Below, in pieces: positions 1-16,834 of a stretch of DNA of 64,000 nucleotides (its first letter is position 1; each line of letters starts with the position of its first letter). The position numbers and the translations under genes are program-made. Below the pieces are notes generated by a model. That model searched no databases and was not told the DNA's origin. It saw nothing but the letters and a program-made list of their open reading frames with translations. The stretch is from Lithospermum erythrorhizon. Its lineage: Eukaryota > Streptophyta > Magnoliopsida > Boraginales > Boraginaceae. Location: assembly GCA_019722365.1 (NCBI GenBank), contig JADFUC010002380.1, positions 124,001-188,000 on the forward strand, written 5' to 3'.

Positions 1-254
1 TCTCCTAAATTCGTATTGGTGTGAATTCTGGAGCATCGCATTCGTTTAAAGAATAGTCTTGATTTATATAATGATCTATATCATTATATAATCAATCTGT
101 CTCATATGACCATACATTGCATACAATATAGAACATAATTGACTCCCATTATATTTATTACAGTTTAACTTCACTTGCATTCCCTATATACCATTGCCAC
201 AGCCACAGAGTTGCTTGGTCATGCTTTTTTTTAATTTTATTTTATGATCTGCAG

Positions 255-873
255 GTCAAAATACTTTGTAACCTGCATCACGACCAACTTCGAGCTGTTT
301 TCCATGTATCTCAAAAGATAAGGAAGGCAGTAAGTATTTGTCTCCCTTTCTATCTTGTATAATCACTTTTCAAGTTGCCAAGTATCTGATATTAATTAGT
401 TTGCATTTATTGGAATAGGTTATACATGCAAGACAGTGGTACTTCAATTACACAACGCCTGATAGAACTCGACAAGAGATGTTGAGAACTATGACTCCTC
501 TGCCTACAGATCGTTGGCCTTTTGTCGGGTATGTGTTGTATATAATTCACGTTGTCTCCTTGAGTTCATCTTTATTAACGTTTCTTATAACATCTTCCTT
601 GTTAACTTCTACAGCACGGGGGATGAAGAAGTAATGCGCATTCCCAGCCCAAGTACTCCAAAGGCACCTAGACATGGTCCTCGCCCCACTTCCCGTTTTA
701 AGTTGTCCGAAAGCAGCAAATTGCAGCTGTTCTCTTCCAACAGCCTGCAATCCCATCAAGATGCCTTGTGCCATCTATTTCATCAAAAAGTTTATGCACC
801 TTGGTGTCCAAATAGAGTGTTGTTCTATGAAGATGAACTATGCCAGGCCGTTGCCCAGAATAAACTTCGTTGA
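255..873 (+). CDS. F-box protein (FBS-like), 3' part; exons 255-329, 419-528, 615-873
   Basis: Three exons join in frame and end at TGA 871-873; the 5' exons lie before the window. The first reads VKILCNLHHDQLRAVFHVSQ, the C-terminal half of a plant F-box, followed by a conserved segment (HARQWYFNYTTPDRTRQEML). This matches my memory of the FBS1 / At4g35930-type F-box group. F-box proteins are substrate receptors of SCF E3 ubiquitin ligases and bind SKP1 through the F-box. The last exon is basic and Ser/Pro-rich and ends PNRVLFYEDELCQAVAQNKLR, minus the last residue a short conserved-looking tail. Introns are 89 and 86 bp with clean GT-AG ends. The family call rests on recall; the target protein cannot be inferred. 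About 200 bp of likely 3' UTR follows. Confidence 0.8.
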
Positions 874-1606
874 TTGCGATGATTATTATGGTTTCTCCTC
901 TTCTGTACATAGGAGTTTGAATCTCCTTTCATTGCTTGATGTTGTACTAGCTCAGTATAAGTCTGTTTTTCTCTTCAAAACGCTCAAAAAAAGTGTACTT
1001 TTAATAAGATCAGAAAGGGTCCCTTCCCTTTCCATGTAATATAATCTATCTAGTCCTGTTCTCTTCTATGTTATACAACTCTCTATGTTATACAACTCTC
1101 TCAGCTAAGTTCATTGCTAATCTGTTAACGAGCTGAGCCGAGCTATGACTCTGGCTCAACTACAAAAGCGAGCCTGGTTTAGCTTGAACTTGAGGTTGAC
1201 ACCTTGTTGAGCTACTTCATTTATAATAATTCAATTTTCTATACGCTTGTTTCATTTTCAACTTGAAAGAGTAAATTAAAATGAATATCGAAATGGTGGT
1301 TTCTTCTCCTAGTTTATGTCAACCAAACATGGGAATGATTTAGTACAATCCCAAATGAAATGATACATATTTCGAGAATATGTAAATATGGACACCAAGA
1401 AAACAAACAAACAATGTAGCAAAGAGAGATTATGACACTTGAAATGTATATCACATTCACAACAAATTTACATTGTTCAGAAATCGGCATTATATTTAAA
1501 TCAAGCACTCCTCAAGAAACTGAATCCATCAACAATGATAATTACAATGCACACGTGTATTTTGTATTTATATAAACCTTTCAGAACATTGGGTAGTGAG
1601 GGCTCA
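874..1606. other. Spacer between F-box gene and FREE1 (tail-to-tail 3' ends)
   Basis: This spacer holds the likely 3' UTRs of two convergent genes. AATAA-like and T-rich strings are present, but no coding exon or repeat stands out. Confidence 0.5.
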
Positions 1607-4600
1607 TCAATGAGCACTAACAAGAAATGGTTGCTGGCAGACACTGCACTCGATAGTCTCCGACCCAGTGGCTGGAACCTGGACCTGAAACCAGCAATAT
1701 TTACACGAGAATTTTATCAAACGCACTTAATATCATACAAAGGAATCAATGTGAAGATGGGGTTTGGCTTACCTGCAAGTGTACTGTACACGTTGGGCAA
1801 GCCACCTCTCTCATTTGGGTTCTAGATCCACCAGAAACTGAACCTGCCAAATTATAATGCTTTAGTCAACATGCTTTAAATTCCTCGATCACATGCAATA
1901 ATGCAACAATCGTCATTCACAATTGAGCTGCTGGAAAAAAGATGAAACAATTCACCTGATGATGTCTTGCGGTTCATATTCATTACTTCCTGTAACAAGA
2001 AAATGAACACCGAAAGATCAATGCACTAGACTAAGATATGATAGCTATTAAATTGATTAACATCCCAGGTATCAAGATTCTTAGAAGTAGACCAATATTC
2101 ACATTTCGAGAGCTACATCTCCATGAATAGGTCTCATACCAGGATAGTAGACTAGACAACTTCATGAAACCTTATAGCTCGGAGTGTAGTATATTCTTAT
2201 GGTAAAAGTGAAAGAGGAAGCTCTTTAGTAAATATCAAACTTATATAATAATAAAAATATTACCTGAAGTTTTTTAGCAAGATCCTCATGAGACTGCAAG
2301 CCAGTGACTCTAACAGCTGCCTCTTTTGTGTTACTCAATCTCTGAGTAACTTCAGCCTGCATATAACATGTCAAAATGAGAAGTACAGCATGAGGTCCTC
2401 AAACAACATAAAACCCCAAAAACTTTTTACCCCAGGTTAGGCAGATAAGGAGTGCTAATATAAGAGGAGACGGGATCCAGAAAGGGATAGGGGAAGACAA
2501 TAGAACAAAAGAAGAAGAAATAGGAAGGATGTTCTTCGAGTGAAAAGAAAACACAAACAATAGCTCTAAGCATAAATGATATTTTAATGTAGATAGTGAG
2601 AGCAGACAGGAAAATATACCATGCACTGGTCACAAACGCGCACTGCTTGCGCATTTTCATCTGCTGTAAGAGCAATTCTGCCTTGAGTACATTTATCACA
2701 GAATAAGTCTCCACAATTTCTACAGTGATGCTGAAAGCATATAGAAAAGACAAATTCCATAGATCAAACACTCGTCTAATAATGTATAAAAACAATTCAG
2801 CTTACAACAAAGAAGTCGGTACCAACAGAACTATTTCTAAACCACAAAAAATAGAGATGGATACATACCCTTCGATTAAATGCACTAAAAGCACCTCCAC
2901 AGGCTGTGCATTTTGCAACTGCTTCATCAGGAACCTGAAGGTATAGTCATGATAATAAACTAAAAAGATGAGGAAATGCATCACTAATTAGTAGAAATAT
3001 AGAATATGTAACCGGAAAATCCATGTGAACAGAAATAACAGAATGAAATCTAACCCAGTGATCTTTCTCCTCATTTCCAGGCTTTATAAAGTTCACCCAA
3101 TCAGTTAGTCCTTTCTTTTTCTCTGAAGGTTGCTCAGTCTCCTTAGCTGACTCAGAAGGTTTGATAGCACCTATCTCCTTGACCTATTTACAAAAATAAA
3201 AAAGACTTCACGTGATCAAACTAAAAGCTAAGATAATTCAGGCCGGCAAGCATGTCAAATTGATATTAGGGATGGAGGTAGAGTAAACCTGTGCCAAGTC
3301 TAATAAGCCAGTCAACATAGGAAGGTGTGAATATTTAAAAAGGCAGCAGAAATTGAATGAAAAAACAAACAAGAGTGTGCACTTCTGAATGTGAAGAATA
3401 ACACATGGTGATTGACTCAAACAACATTGGTGTAACAAATAGTTAATCCTAAAAGGAAGTCCATGAACCTGAATACTTGCAGCAGTCACTGTGTCCAAAA
3501 TGTTATTCGTAGTATGAGAATTTGACTTCAGCCTGATGCGTCTTGGCTCAGCATCAACAGATGTTTTTGCCCAGAATGCAAATATATAAGTATCGAGAAC
3601 CTGAGTGGAAGAAGTTCAAACAAAACTAAATTCTGTAAATGTACATCCAACTATAAATAAACAAATGCAGCAAATAAACTTACTTCCCATCTTGTAACCG
3701 TCTCAAGGGAATATATCTTTAGCATCCTGCCAGTTGATGGCTCCAGTATCCGAATCCCATCCAAACCAATCTTCAACGAGAACAGATAACAAAAGTTACA
3801 AAAAGCACCCAGTATACTCATGCATTATGAACTTAACAAACTTCAACTTGTTTCAACCAAAGTTACACTCTTATAAATTAATGACCACTCATACTACACT
3901 AAAAACATTCAACCAATCTTCAACGAGATCACATAACAAAAGTTACAAAAAGCACCCAGAATAGTAGAATACTCAAGCATTATGAACACACTTCAACTTG
4001 TTTCAACTAAAAAGTTAGTCTTATAAACTTAGTGACCACTCTCATTCTACACTAACAACATCCAACCAATCATCAACAAAGATCACACAACAAAAGTTAC
4101 AAAAAGCACCCAGTAAACTCATGTATTGTGAACTTAACACACTTCAACTTGTTTCAAACAATGTTACACTCTCATAGTACACTAATCAACAGATACTGAA
4201 TGTTTCGCCTTCTTGGCACTAACAAGCAAATTCTAAATCATTCACGATCAAATATTATACGCAATCATTCATATTCAATAATTTATGTAGCATAATAGCA
4301 TATGATCATGTACAAATGAAATTCAAAGTATACTAGACACCTGGCAAAGCACATCCATATCGGGCTGTCCATATCCTTCCGACAAAATCTTAACCCGATA
4401 CTTCTGCACCCCACTTTTCACATCTGAATGTTCATCCACCTTAGGCACAGCTTTAACTATTTTCGGTGCAATTCTCCCCCCACTTTGCTCCCGCCCGTTA
4501 AATCCACTAATCGGCCTCCCATAATCATCAAACAAAACCGACCCAGCTGACTCCTCCCGCCCCTTTCCACCTCCATATCCCACATCCACCGCCTTCTTCC

Positions 4601-5513
4601 CACCACTATACTTATAAACCCCCTGATCCCCATATCCACCATAACCCCCATTACCATCACTCCCATTATCATAACTCGACACGGCTGGAGCGCTAAAAGG
4701 AGCTGAATTATGACCCGGTGGAGCATACGATCCAGACGAATGCGAACCCGAGACAGATGAACTAAAATTTCCCCCCTGATCACCATACCCACCATAACCC
4801 CCATTACTATCATAACCCGGTACAGGTGGAGCACTATAGGAAGCTGCATTATTCACAGGTTTATATGACCCCGACGATACAGATGAACTGTAATTTCCCC
4901 CATGATGATCATACCCTCCATAACCCCCATTACTCTCATTCAAACTGTCATAATTGGACACTTTTGGAGGTGCATATGATCCCCCCGATACAGTTGAACT
5001 ATAATTCCCCCCCTGATCACTATAACCCCCATAATCAGATACCCATGGACCGCTATTCGGAGCTAAACTATGATCCGGTCCATATGAACCCGTTGTCGAT
5101 ACAATTGAACTGTAATTTCCACCTTGATGACCATAACCCCCATTACTCTTACTCGAATTGTCATAATTCGACACTTCTGGACCGCTATTTGGAGCTGATA
5201 ATACAGTTGAAGTATAAATTCCCCCCTGATCACTATAACCCCCATAATTAGATACTCCTGGACCGGTTTTCGGAGCTGAATTATTATTACCCCCATTACT
5301 CTGATAAATTGATACCGTTGGAGTATAGCTATACGGAGCCGGGTTTTGACCCGGTGGATACGAATAATCCGGATTCAATTGAGGCATGGAATGGGTTTGA
5401 TTATATTGATTGTAATTTGGGGGAGGGTTAGGGTTATGAGGGGAGGGGGGGTAATCGGGGGGAGGGGCGGTGGGGGGTTGGTAAAACGGCGTCGTTTCGT
5501 TGGGTTGATGCAT
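1607..5513 (-). CDS. FREE1: FREE1/FYVE1-type FYVE-domain ESCRT protein, 10 exons, about 657 aa
   Basis: Exons (minus strand): 4341-5513, 3684-3770, 3469-3600, 3055-3183, 2869-2934, 2620-2730, 2264-2356, 1956-1989, 1773-1843, 1607-1684; every junction keeps frame. The first 390 residues are disordered and rich in Pro, Gly, Tyr and Ser, with a PTAP motif at residues 14-17, the kind that binds ESCRT-I VPS23. A FYVE zinc finger follows at about 507-566, with the WxxD motif (WVPD), the PI3P-binding RRHHCRNCG signature and paired Cys motifs. After a short helical stretch, two CxxC pairs (CPTC, CSVC) end the protein at LVSAH. FREE1 is plant-specific and works in multivesicular-body sorting, vacuole biogenesis and autophagy; Arabidopsis FREE1 is near 600 aa. 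The start is the ATG at 5513; the open frame upstream of it looks like 5' UTR. Confidence 0.95.
3762..4190. repeat. Three tandem copies (about 150 bp each) in FREE1 intron 1
   Basis: Units start near 3762, 3910 and 4063. Each opens with CCAATCTTCAACGAG or CCAATCATCAACAAAG and shares AACAAAAGTTACAAAAAGCA plus CTTCAACTTGTTTCAA. The first unit overlaps the exon-2 acceptor, so the acceptor-like TTGAAG|ATTGGTT is duplicated up the intron. Confidence 0.85.
4590..5330 (-). repeat. Degenerate in-frame protein repeats in FREE1 exon 1
   Basis: Tandem coding repeats give a Gly/Tyr/Ser-rich series of the form YGGYGDQGGNYSSSVSG separated by APPVSNYD-like linkers, about seven times. It is low-complexity and prone to length change. 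Confidence 0.8.
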
Positions 5514-8500
5514 TGATTTTGGAGGGTAGGATTGGAAAAAGATTGGAGTTTGATTCAAGGAAGAGAATAAAAACGATTTTACAGGAATGCGCTGGAGAAT
5601 GATGGCGTCTGGGTGCACCAAATATGAAAATGCTTTAATATACACTTTCACAATTAAAAAAATGTTACTCAAATCTTTTTATATATGTTGAGTCTTATAA
5701 CTAGAAATGAAGTAATTCGTGAGAAAATAACGATTGCACAAATTGAGAGAAAATGGTTTGAGATGATAATAAATTGTAAAGTTAAGACAAACAATATATT
5801 AATTAACGCATTTAAAAGCCATGATAATCAAAAAATGAATATTAAAGCATATCTTGATCGAAAAAGAATTGGAGAGAGAGTCTATCAAAGATCCTAGAGT
5901 TCGTGACTTAACATAAGGGATAACCCAATATATGACTAATTAAAAACATTATATTCATAAAACCTTTCAAGATTTGGTTTGCCTGGCCGATGTCAATATC
6001 CTCAAGTAAGATCCGACCTGCTCTTCATGCTTTATGCTTTGGATTCTACTCTTTCCTTGGATAGATATTCTCTCGCTTATTTATAAAAGATTATTCTAAT
6101 TTATTTGCAACAAAGCTTAATCTAACTTTGTAATTTTTTTTTTCTTATGCCTAGCCATTCATTATGAATTACAATGTCTTATACTAGCACCATCATTGGT
6201 TTGTCAAATGAATGCTAAATATTCTTTTGGATGACTCGTAATTTGTAATACTATATAATCGTACTCTTTATCGCTAATTTACATAAAAAAGGACTTAGTT
6301 TGGTTTTATGTATCCATTTTAATCGACTTTCACATATCTAAATAAATCTTTGATCTTATTACTCTTAATTATATTATTTAAAAAATTAGAAATTTAATAT
6401 TATGAAAGATTTTAAAAAGACAAATCCAAATATATAAATTTTATATTTTTTAGAATAAGCAAATAATTAAGAATTGACACAAAAAGCTCAATTTCTAAAA
6501 AGCTCAAAACTAAATTAAAATTCGACGGAGAAAGCATTTATATTTGGTTAGAGTTCGTATCAAATGTCAATATTTTTTAATGTTTTTTTATTATTAATAC
6601 GATTATTTTATTATTAACATGATTATTAAGGATGTGACTTTTTTTATTTAACCCATGAACTATCATCAATATTTCCAAATTATCCCTCTGTTGAACTTTT
6701 CTGTGACTGTAGCATTAAACTATCTAACATTTTAATTTTATCCCTAAAGTATTAGTCTCATCCATTCAATTTATTTTGTCATCAATTCCTGGGTTAACTT
6801 TGACTGATTCACACCAAAACTTGAAAGTTTCTTTGAAATTTTTACTACTCTCAAAAAATGCAAATTGTTAATTTGGAGACTCCCAATGTTGCCTACCAAA
6901 ATAATGTTATTAGTAAAGCAAACACTTCAATTGATCCTAATTGCCCGTTTTGTAATTGTTGTCTGGAATCTTCTATGCATATTTTTCTCTTTCTCTTTGC
7001 CCTTTTATCAAAACAAAATTTGTTGCACTCTTAAATGATTCCACTTTTTAAACCCTACCTGCAACTTTTTCACTTTTTTATCAAATCTTATTTGTAAAGC
7101 AAAGGTCAAACAAAACTTTTGAGGATGACTTTAATATTAATTGTATTTTTTGAAATATTTGGCTACACAAAAAATGATATCGTTTATAAATAACGGATCG
7201 TTCAACCAAAACACCACACTTGCCGGAGCATCAAGAATGGAAGCAGGCCTTTCGTGCTCGAAAGAATCTCCTGACTAATCAGCATACTCTTCCTGACCAT
7301 CATCCTACTCGCAAGGATGTTTTCTTCAAAGAATTATTCATTCAAAGGAAAAATTGCACAAATCCCAATTGCATTACAAATGCCCAGCTTTGTATCGGCA
7401 TCACTCCGAAAAAATCAACGAAGTGGATAATGTCCCACACTTCTTATGAAGGCAGAATTGAACACATTGGGAGTGTCCAACCTGCTGGCAACTTTTGTAA
7501 TCATGCCCTCAAACCTAAACCTACTGATGATTTTTAGTATCTAATGAATAAATTAATTATAAAAAAAAAATCTTAAAATGGTAGAATGTGTAAACACACA
7601 TTTATAAATAACTCAATTACTTTGTATGTACTAAGATAAGGAAAAAGTATCGTTAATATATCATAGAAGAAGTTTTAAAGCCATCCAGTGAGTACTAATG
7701 GATGAACACACATATCTAAATGTGTTTATATATTGAATAACCATTTTAAATTAATGAGGACTATATCTAATAATCAGTAAAGCTAATTCAAGATCTATTT
7801 CATTTTATCAGCCAAAATCTAGGCCATCACGTGCCTTAACAAATAAACAATTGAGAATATTGTTTTACTTATTAAGTTTAGAAAAAAACAAATCAAATTG
7901 TCAATATCATTTATCGAAGATTTATATCATACGAAAATTCAAATTCAAACTAATATGAGAGGCTGCCGTAGAAAATGTAGTCATATGAAAATGTTGCAAA
8001 TTTAAATGCACAGAATTTCACAAATGCCGTATGAAATAACTGAATTGCTCACCATTATTCTGATCTACTTTCTTCATGTCATTCATAAGAAAACAACCAA
8101 TACTTCTGTAACTCATGTAAGGATCCAATGAAATGTACTGCACATTTTAATACTCAACCCCATCTCAAATTTTAAACTCAAATGTATCTATCAAAATTAT
8201 GTAACAATTAAAGCTATAAATTAAATTCTAGGATTTGTTTATAGTCATTTATATTACTCGGTAATAACGAAATTCATAATTAGAGTCCTAAAATAACAAA
8301 ATCGAATTAAAAAAATGGAAGCTACAATAAAGTTTAATTTATTGATTTTGATCAAATTGCATAAATTTTTGTTAGTGATAGTTGTTTTATTCTTGTTTGT
8401 CATAGGATCCCTTCTTCTTGCCATGAACATAGAGTGTAATCCCAATATTTTTTAATATGCCTAACAAAGTTAAAACTACATGCATGTTTAATCTAATATA

Positions 8501-9104
8501 TTGACCCTGATTATTAACTAAAAAAATAGACACACACTGACATACAAAGAGTAGTTAAATCGATCCTTAAAAGTCTTGATGGACACAAAATATATTACCA
8601 ACTCTTTGGATCATGCAAACAAGCATTAGATATCACTATATCAGACGCTTACTTTTAGCCTTTATTTTTGTCAACCAAATATAGAAAGAACATTAATGCA
8701 TCATCAAATAACATTTTTATTAGCTTTAAAAGCTCTCATACGTTATTTGTATATCTCATCATTAACTAATAATTCCATTCAACAAAAGTAATAAAAGTAA
8801 TTATATTAGTACGTAGCACTAAATTTGGTGGTCTTGTAAAGCATAATTCGATCATAGTTAATGAGAGCAACTTAACAATTAAGTTTTAAAACATGTTAAA
8901 ATTAGTTATAAGTTATACACTTATACTCCATATATTTTTTCATCAAAATTTCGGATGATTAATTCCGAGCAACAAAAGTAATACTCCGTAATGTAAACTG
9001 GGAGAATAGCCCATAAAAAATCAACCATTTATTACAACACACCGAACAAAGTTAACTCAAAGTAAATAAAAGACAAATCATAGTTGTTCCAGACATGTAA
9101 CATG
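5514..9104. other. AT-rich spacer upstream of FREE1, with one orphan open frame
   Basis: The FREE1 promoter should lie in the first part. The rest is AT-rich DNA with no recognised gene apart from the orphan frame at 7208-7538. Confidence 0.5.
7208..7538 (+). pseudogene. Orphan open frame, possible gene fragment (about 110 codons)
   Basis: This stretch is less AT-rich than its surroundings and stays open to the TAG just after codons DDF. The peptide is rich in His, Lys, Asn and Thr (segments EHQEWKQAFRARKNLL, RKDVFFKELFIQRKNC, GRIEHIGSVQPAGNF). No ATG begins it: the first codon that could initiate at the CPEHQEW-like segment is TTG. I do not recognise the family. It may be an isolated exon, a captured fragment or chance. 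Four Cys and several His are present but form no zinc-finger pattern I know. Confidence 0.3.
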
Positions 9105-10031
<927 letters not shown>

Positions 10032-10406
10032 TGAACAACTGTGGACAAACAGTCTTGATCTTCAGCAATATGAATTCAAGCTTTTCTGAGTACAATAAAA
10101 CCACTTCAATCAATTGAATAGGTGTTCCCTACATATTCAAGTATATATATATATATAAAATAGAGAATATTAAGAACATCAAGATTCCATTATTAATTTC
10201 CTCCAGTGGAGATGGTATAAATTCTCAAGCACAAAACTTATCTAAGTTATTGGACCTCATATTTCAATTTGAAAATGCCCATAATATTCTTTTCAAACTT
10301 AATTTTTCAAAATATAAAAAAGTACAAGTGCATTGATTCGTGAAAGGTTCACCGCTCCTTCTTGATCTCATATTTACGTAGAGTTTTAAAGCCATGATTC
10401 TGGATC

Positions 10407-10496
<90 letters not shown>

Positions 10497-11598
10497 ATAA
10501 TGATCCAGGCTTCTTTACGTGATTAGGACTTCACGTATTAATACAAACATAATTTATTGTAACATCTCTGTGTTTTTTATGGAATTAAAGGAAAATAAAT
10601 ATAAATATTGAGAAATTTATGTAGAAATTCAACTAATTTCATTTCAATTTAATTCCATACAGTTGTCAAGTAATGAAAGTGTTTTGTGGCCAATAGTAAA
10701 TACCATACCACTTAAGCATTGTACTACTTGATATGTAGATAGTCTCAAATTGAAGGTCAAGGACAACAAATGAATGTCCAAGATGGAGTAATTCGGCATA
10801 ATCATCACAAACCAATTAAAATATTCCAATTAAAGCAGATTCGAATCCTCATACAACGAGTTTTTGTTTAATCAAATCACCAAGATTCTACACGGTTGAG
10901 TAGTTGCCAAGCTAATATGTCAACACCTAGTTTGTGGACATGTAAAAGGTGGTGAAGAGAACAATTGTCTTCCACTCATACAATCCGCATAGACAATACA
11001 ATAAGTCAACAACATGACCCAATAACTATAAAGAGGCTCTCGCATGAGTTGAAAATATTGACTTATATTTAATATTACCTTGTCATAACATAGATATTAT
11101 TTCTGAATTCATGCGTTTGGTATAAAAAGAAAAGAAAAGCGCAATGATGTTTACATGTAATCGAGGCACAACAATTTAAGGAATCATTACTCATTTATCA
11201 GGACAACATTAAGCATTCATGCTTTACTGTTTGGACTCAAGAATGAAAGTACTACAAGTCAATTTGTATTAAGAGTTACTATAATACGGAGTAATATTAA
11301 AAGGGATACAACAAGATGTTAAGGACATTCTGAATCCAAAATGTGATCTTCTCAGTCTGTCTATACACAAAGCAAATGAGAACAAATTAAGCACATAATA
11401 GTGGCCTATATGACATTGTAATTCGACAACTAGATAGTAGAATGGAAACAAGGGCCTGCCACTTCCCGAAGTTGCTAGTACTTCTTCAATTGCTGGAAAG
11501 GATCCCTTATCTTCTTCCGAGACAAAAGAATGATAAAAGAATACAAGGTGGAACACAGACTGGGTTGAACATTGTGAATAAGAAAGACCTAAAGTTGA
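10032..11598. other. Spacer between the E2 and the ROP gene
   Basis: Apart from the AT microsatellite, this holds the E2 5' flank and the ROP 3' UTR. A TACGGAGTA copy sits at 11285-11293. I see no gene. Confidence 0.5.
10409..10492. repeat. (AT)n microsatellite, about 42 units
   Basis: An uninterrupted run of AT dinucleotides follows TGGATCAG and ends in an AATAATAA run. A smaller (TA)n lies at about 10143-10158. The longer tract should be highly length-variable. Confidence 0.98.
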
Positions 11599-14329
<2,731 letters not shown>

Positions 14330-14439
14330 CTTCTTCTTCCCAGATCTCCTTCCTCCACCTCAAACAAAGCTGATCACTCCAATTTTCTACCCTCCACAAA
14401 CAAATTTGAACAAGAAAATAAATATTCAAAAAACATAAT

Positions 14440-15440
14440 TCAAGAAATTATCAAATTAAGTCATTCTTCGACCCCCCTACATTTCTTCCATTTCCCCAAA
14501 TTTACAAATTATTTACCATCAACAAACAAGTTTGAAAAAGAAAACAAAAATTCAGACAGTATAATTCAAGAAATTGTCAAATTTAGTCATTCTCTACTTG
14601 ACGAAAGATGAATAGACAAATGAGATAAAAATCCTAATATGATCAAACAAACACAAAAACCAACAAAACGATATATAAATAATCTTTGCAAGAATCAAGT
14701 ACAAGAAAGAGGAAATGCAGAAACGAAATATGGTTATTGGGTGGTTAGACAATTGAGGACGATGAAGACAATGAATGTACCTGGTTTAGCCTGAAAACAA
14801 TACAATTGAAGCTTTCTTGGTAGGTGACAAATACTTCACACACAAAATCAAAAGTCAAATTCAAGAACTTGTCAAATTAAGCCATTCTCGACAACCCATT
14901 TCCCCAAATTTGCAGAATATGTCTAGCTCATTAACAATAGCAAACAAAAACACCCTAACCCAAATCCTAATTTGATCAAACTAACACAAAAAACCAACAA
15001 AATGAGATAAAAATGTAATCTTTTTTTGCAAGAATTAATATCAAGAATGAGGAAATGCAGTATATAAAAACGGGTATTGAGTAGTTAGACAATTGAGGAG
15101 GATGAATACAATAATGTACCTTGTTCTAGCAGGGAAATAATTCAAAAGTTATAATTCAAGAAATTGTCAAATTAATCATCTCTTCAACCCCCCATTTCTT
15201 CCAAATTCCTCCACATTCACACAAACTATACAACTCATAAACAACAACACACAAAACCCCTGAAAGCCAACTCCTAATATGATCAAACAAACACAAAAAA
15301 ACCAACAAAATGTAATATTTTTTTACAAAAAAGAGTAAATGCACAATACAAAATATGGATATTGGTTAGTTAGAGAATTGAGGACAATGTACCTTGCGAG
15401 AAATAATGCCTTTGATGCGTTCTTGTTAGGTGACAATTAT
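14440..15440. repeat. Three tandem copies of a 300-370 bp block: ROP leader region
   Basis: Copies fall near 14440-14800, 14850-15130 and 15140-15440. Shared blocks are CAAGAAATTGTCAAATTA, CAAACAAACACAAAAACCAA, GAGGAAATGCAG and TTAGACAATTGAGGA. On the minus strand each copy ends in a donor-like junction: CAG|GTACATT at 14781, AAG|GTACATT at 15120 and 15393. This suggests a triplicated 5'-UTR exon and donor (inference). Confidence 0.8.
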
Positions 15441-16834
15441 TTTGGCACAGCGGAGAGAGAGGATCCTCAATCAATTCTGCTTTTTTTTTTTTCTCTCTCA
15501 AAAGACAATATGGGATTGGATTATTCTCTTTTGTGTTACTTCTCTGCTATTTTTTAGGACTTTGAATGCTTTTTTGTGGTGCTTTTTTCCAACATTTTTG
15601 GATGGATGGGGTGGATTTGGGAGGCAATTTATTCCATTTTTTCGAATTCATTTGGGTTTGACTAATAAATTTAAAATGGATATTCATTCCTAACTTTTTC
15701 GTTAATTTTAAAATTGATTACTTTTTAATTTAAATATATGGATGAAAAATTAGTCCGGTGATATAAAAATTGAATTAACTATAATTTGAAGTAAAAATCT
15801 TTTTTTTGATTTTGTATTTACTAGTAAAATGTACCTACATTGCATGTAATTATTTATGCTCAAACATTTAAACTGAGATAACTATTTATGTAAATTTATA
15901 AATTATTCTTTTGATTTATATTATAATTCATTTTATTCATAGTTATATGATCCCTTATAATTTTTTGATAATATAATTTTAATAGTAGATTTAAAAATTT
16001 TGTTACCATACTACTCTTCATTTTTAAGGTTTAATAAAGAATTCATTACTACGTGAATTATATTTATTGTATGAAAAATATCACCTTTTTTAAAAACATA
16101 CACCCTATGTTATTTTATTTATTGTTAGAAAACATCACTTCAATTGGTTAGTAGTATATATTCATATTTCTACTATTCAATTTTATTTTATGTATTCATT
16201 TTAAATATTATTAATTGATGATTGACTAAATAATATTTTACATAAAAAACTATTTAATATGAAGACTTTTACTTAAATTTTCTCAATTCTTAAATTTATG
16301 CAAACAAATTAAAAGAGGCCACACATTATATGTGATTGATATTACTTGATATGGAAAGTTTTAAAATTTTGACATAAATAACCATTTAAATATAAAAATT
16401 CACAAGAAGTCATTCAAATAGATGATGAAGATACCGATTTGTACATCGAATGTTCATCAATAAAGTGGATTATATATCTATAATATACATATTCATGCAT
16501 GTATTTTTAGACCATAATATCGATGACTTATATTTCATATAGAGTGAAAACTAATATAAGTATTATTATGACAATATACTCTTATTTAGTTAATATAAGT
16601 ATTATTATGACAATATACTCTTATTTCGTTTACTAATTACTAATCAATACGGAGTATTAAATACTGAAGACTAGAGTTTTTTTAATTTCCTTTCATATAT
16701 TGAATTCAACTCTAATTAATTATTGCATTTATAGTTTATAGATAAAGATATTTTTATTTAAGCATAAAAACTAATATGTTATATATATTATAATAAAAAA
16801 TTAAATTTCCAAATAAAATATCCAAATCTTTTTA
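15441..16834. other. Likely ROP promoter, then AT-rich spacer
   Basis: On the minus strand, a CT/A-rich leader-like tract (15450-15560) is followed by very AT-rich DNA. No gene is visible; a short tandem duplication lies at 16552-16627. Confidence 0.45.
16552..16627. repeat. 2 x 39 bp tandem duplication
   Basis: The unit TAATATAAGTATTATTATGA... ending CTCTTATTTAGT is followed at once by a second copy from 16591. Confidence 0.9.

Noticed and set aside
4826..5251. Plus-strand open frame of 141 codons opposite FREE1 exon 1
   Set aside because: It is an antisense shadow of the repetitive Gly/Tyr/Ser coding sequence.
5514..5672. In-frame upstream extension of FREE1 by about 53 codons
   Set aside because: The extra residues are hydrophobic and unlike FREE1. 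The ATG at 5513 gives the expected MHQPNE-type start, so this is most likely 5' UTR.
10409..10492. AT tract as a matrix-attachment site or origin
   Set aside because: A pure AT microsatellite explains it, and nothing else supports a functional role.
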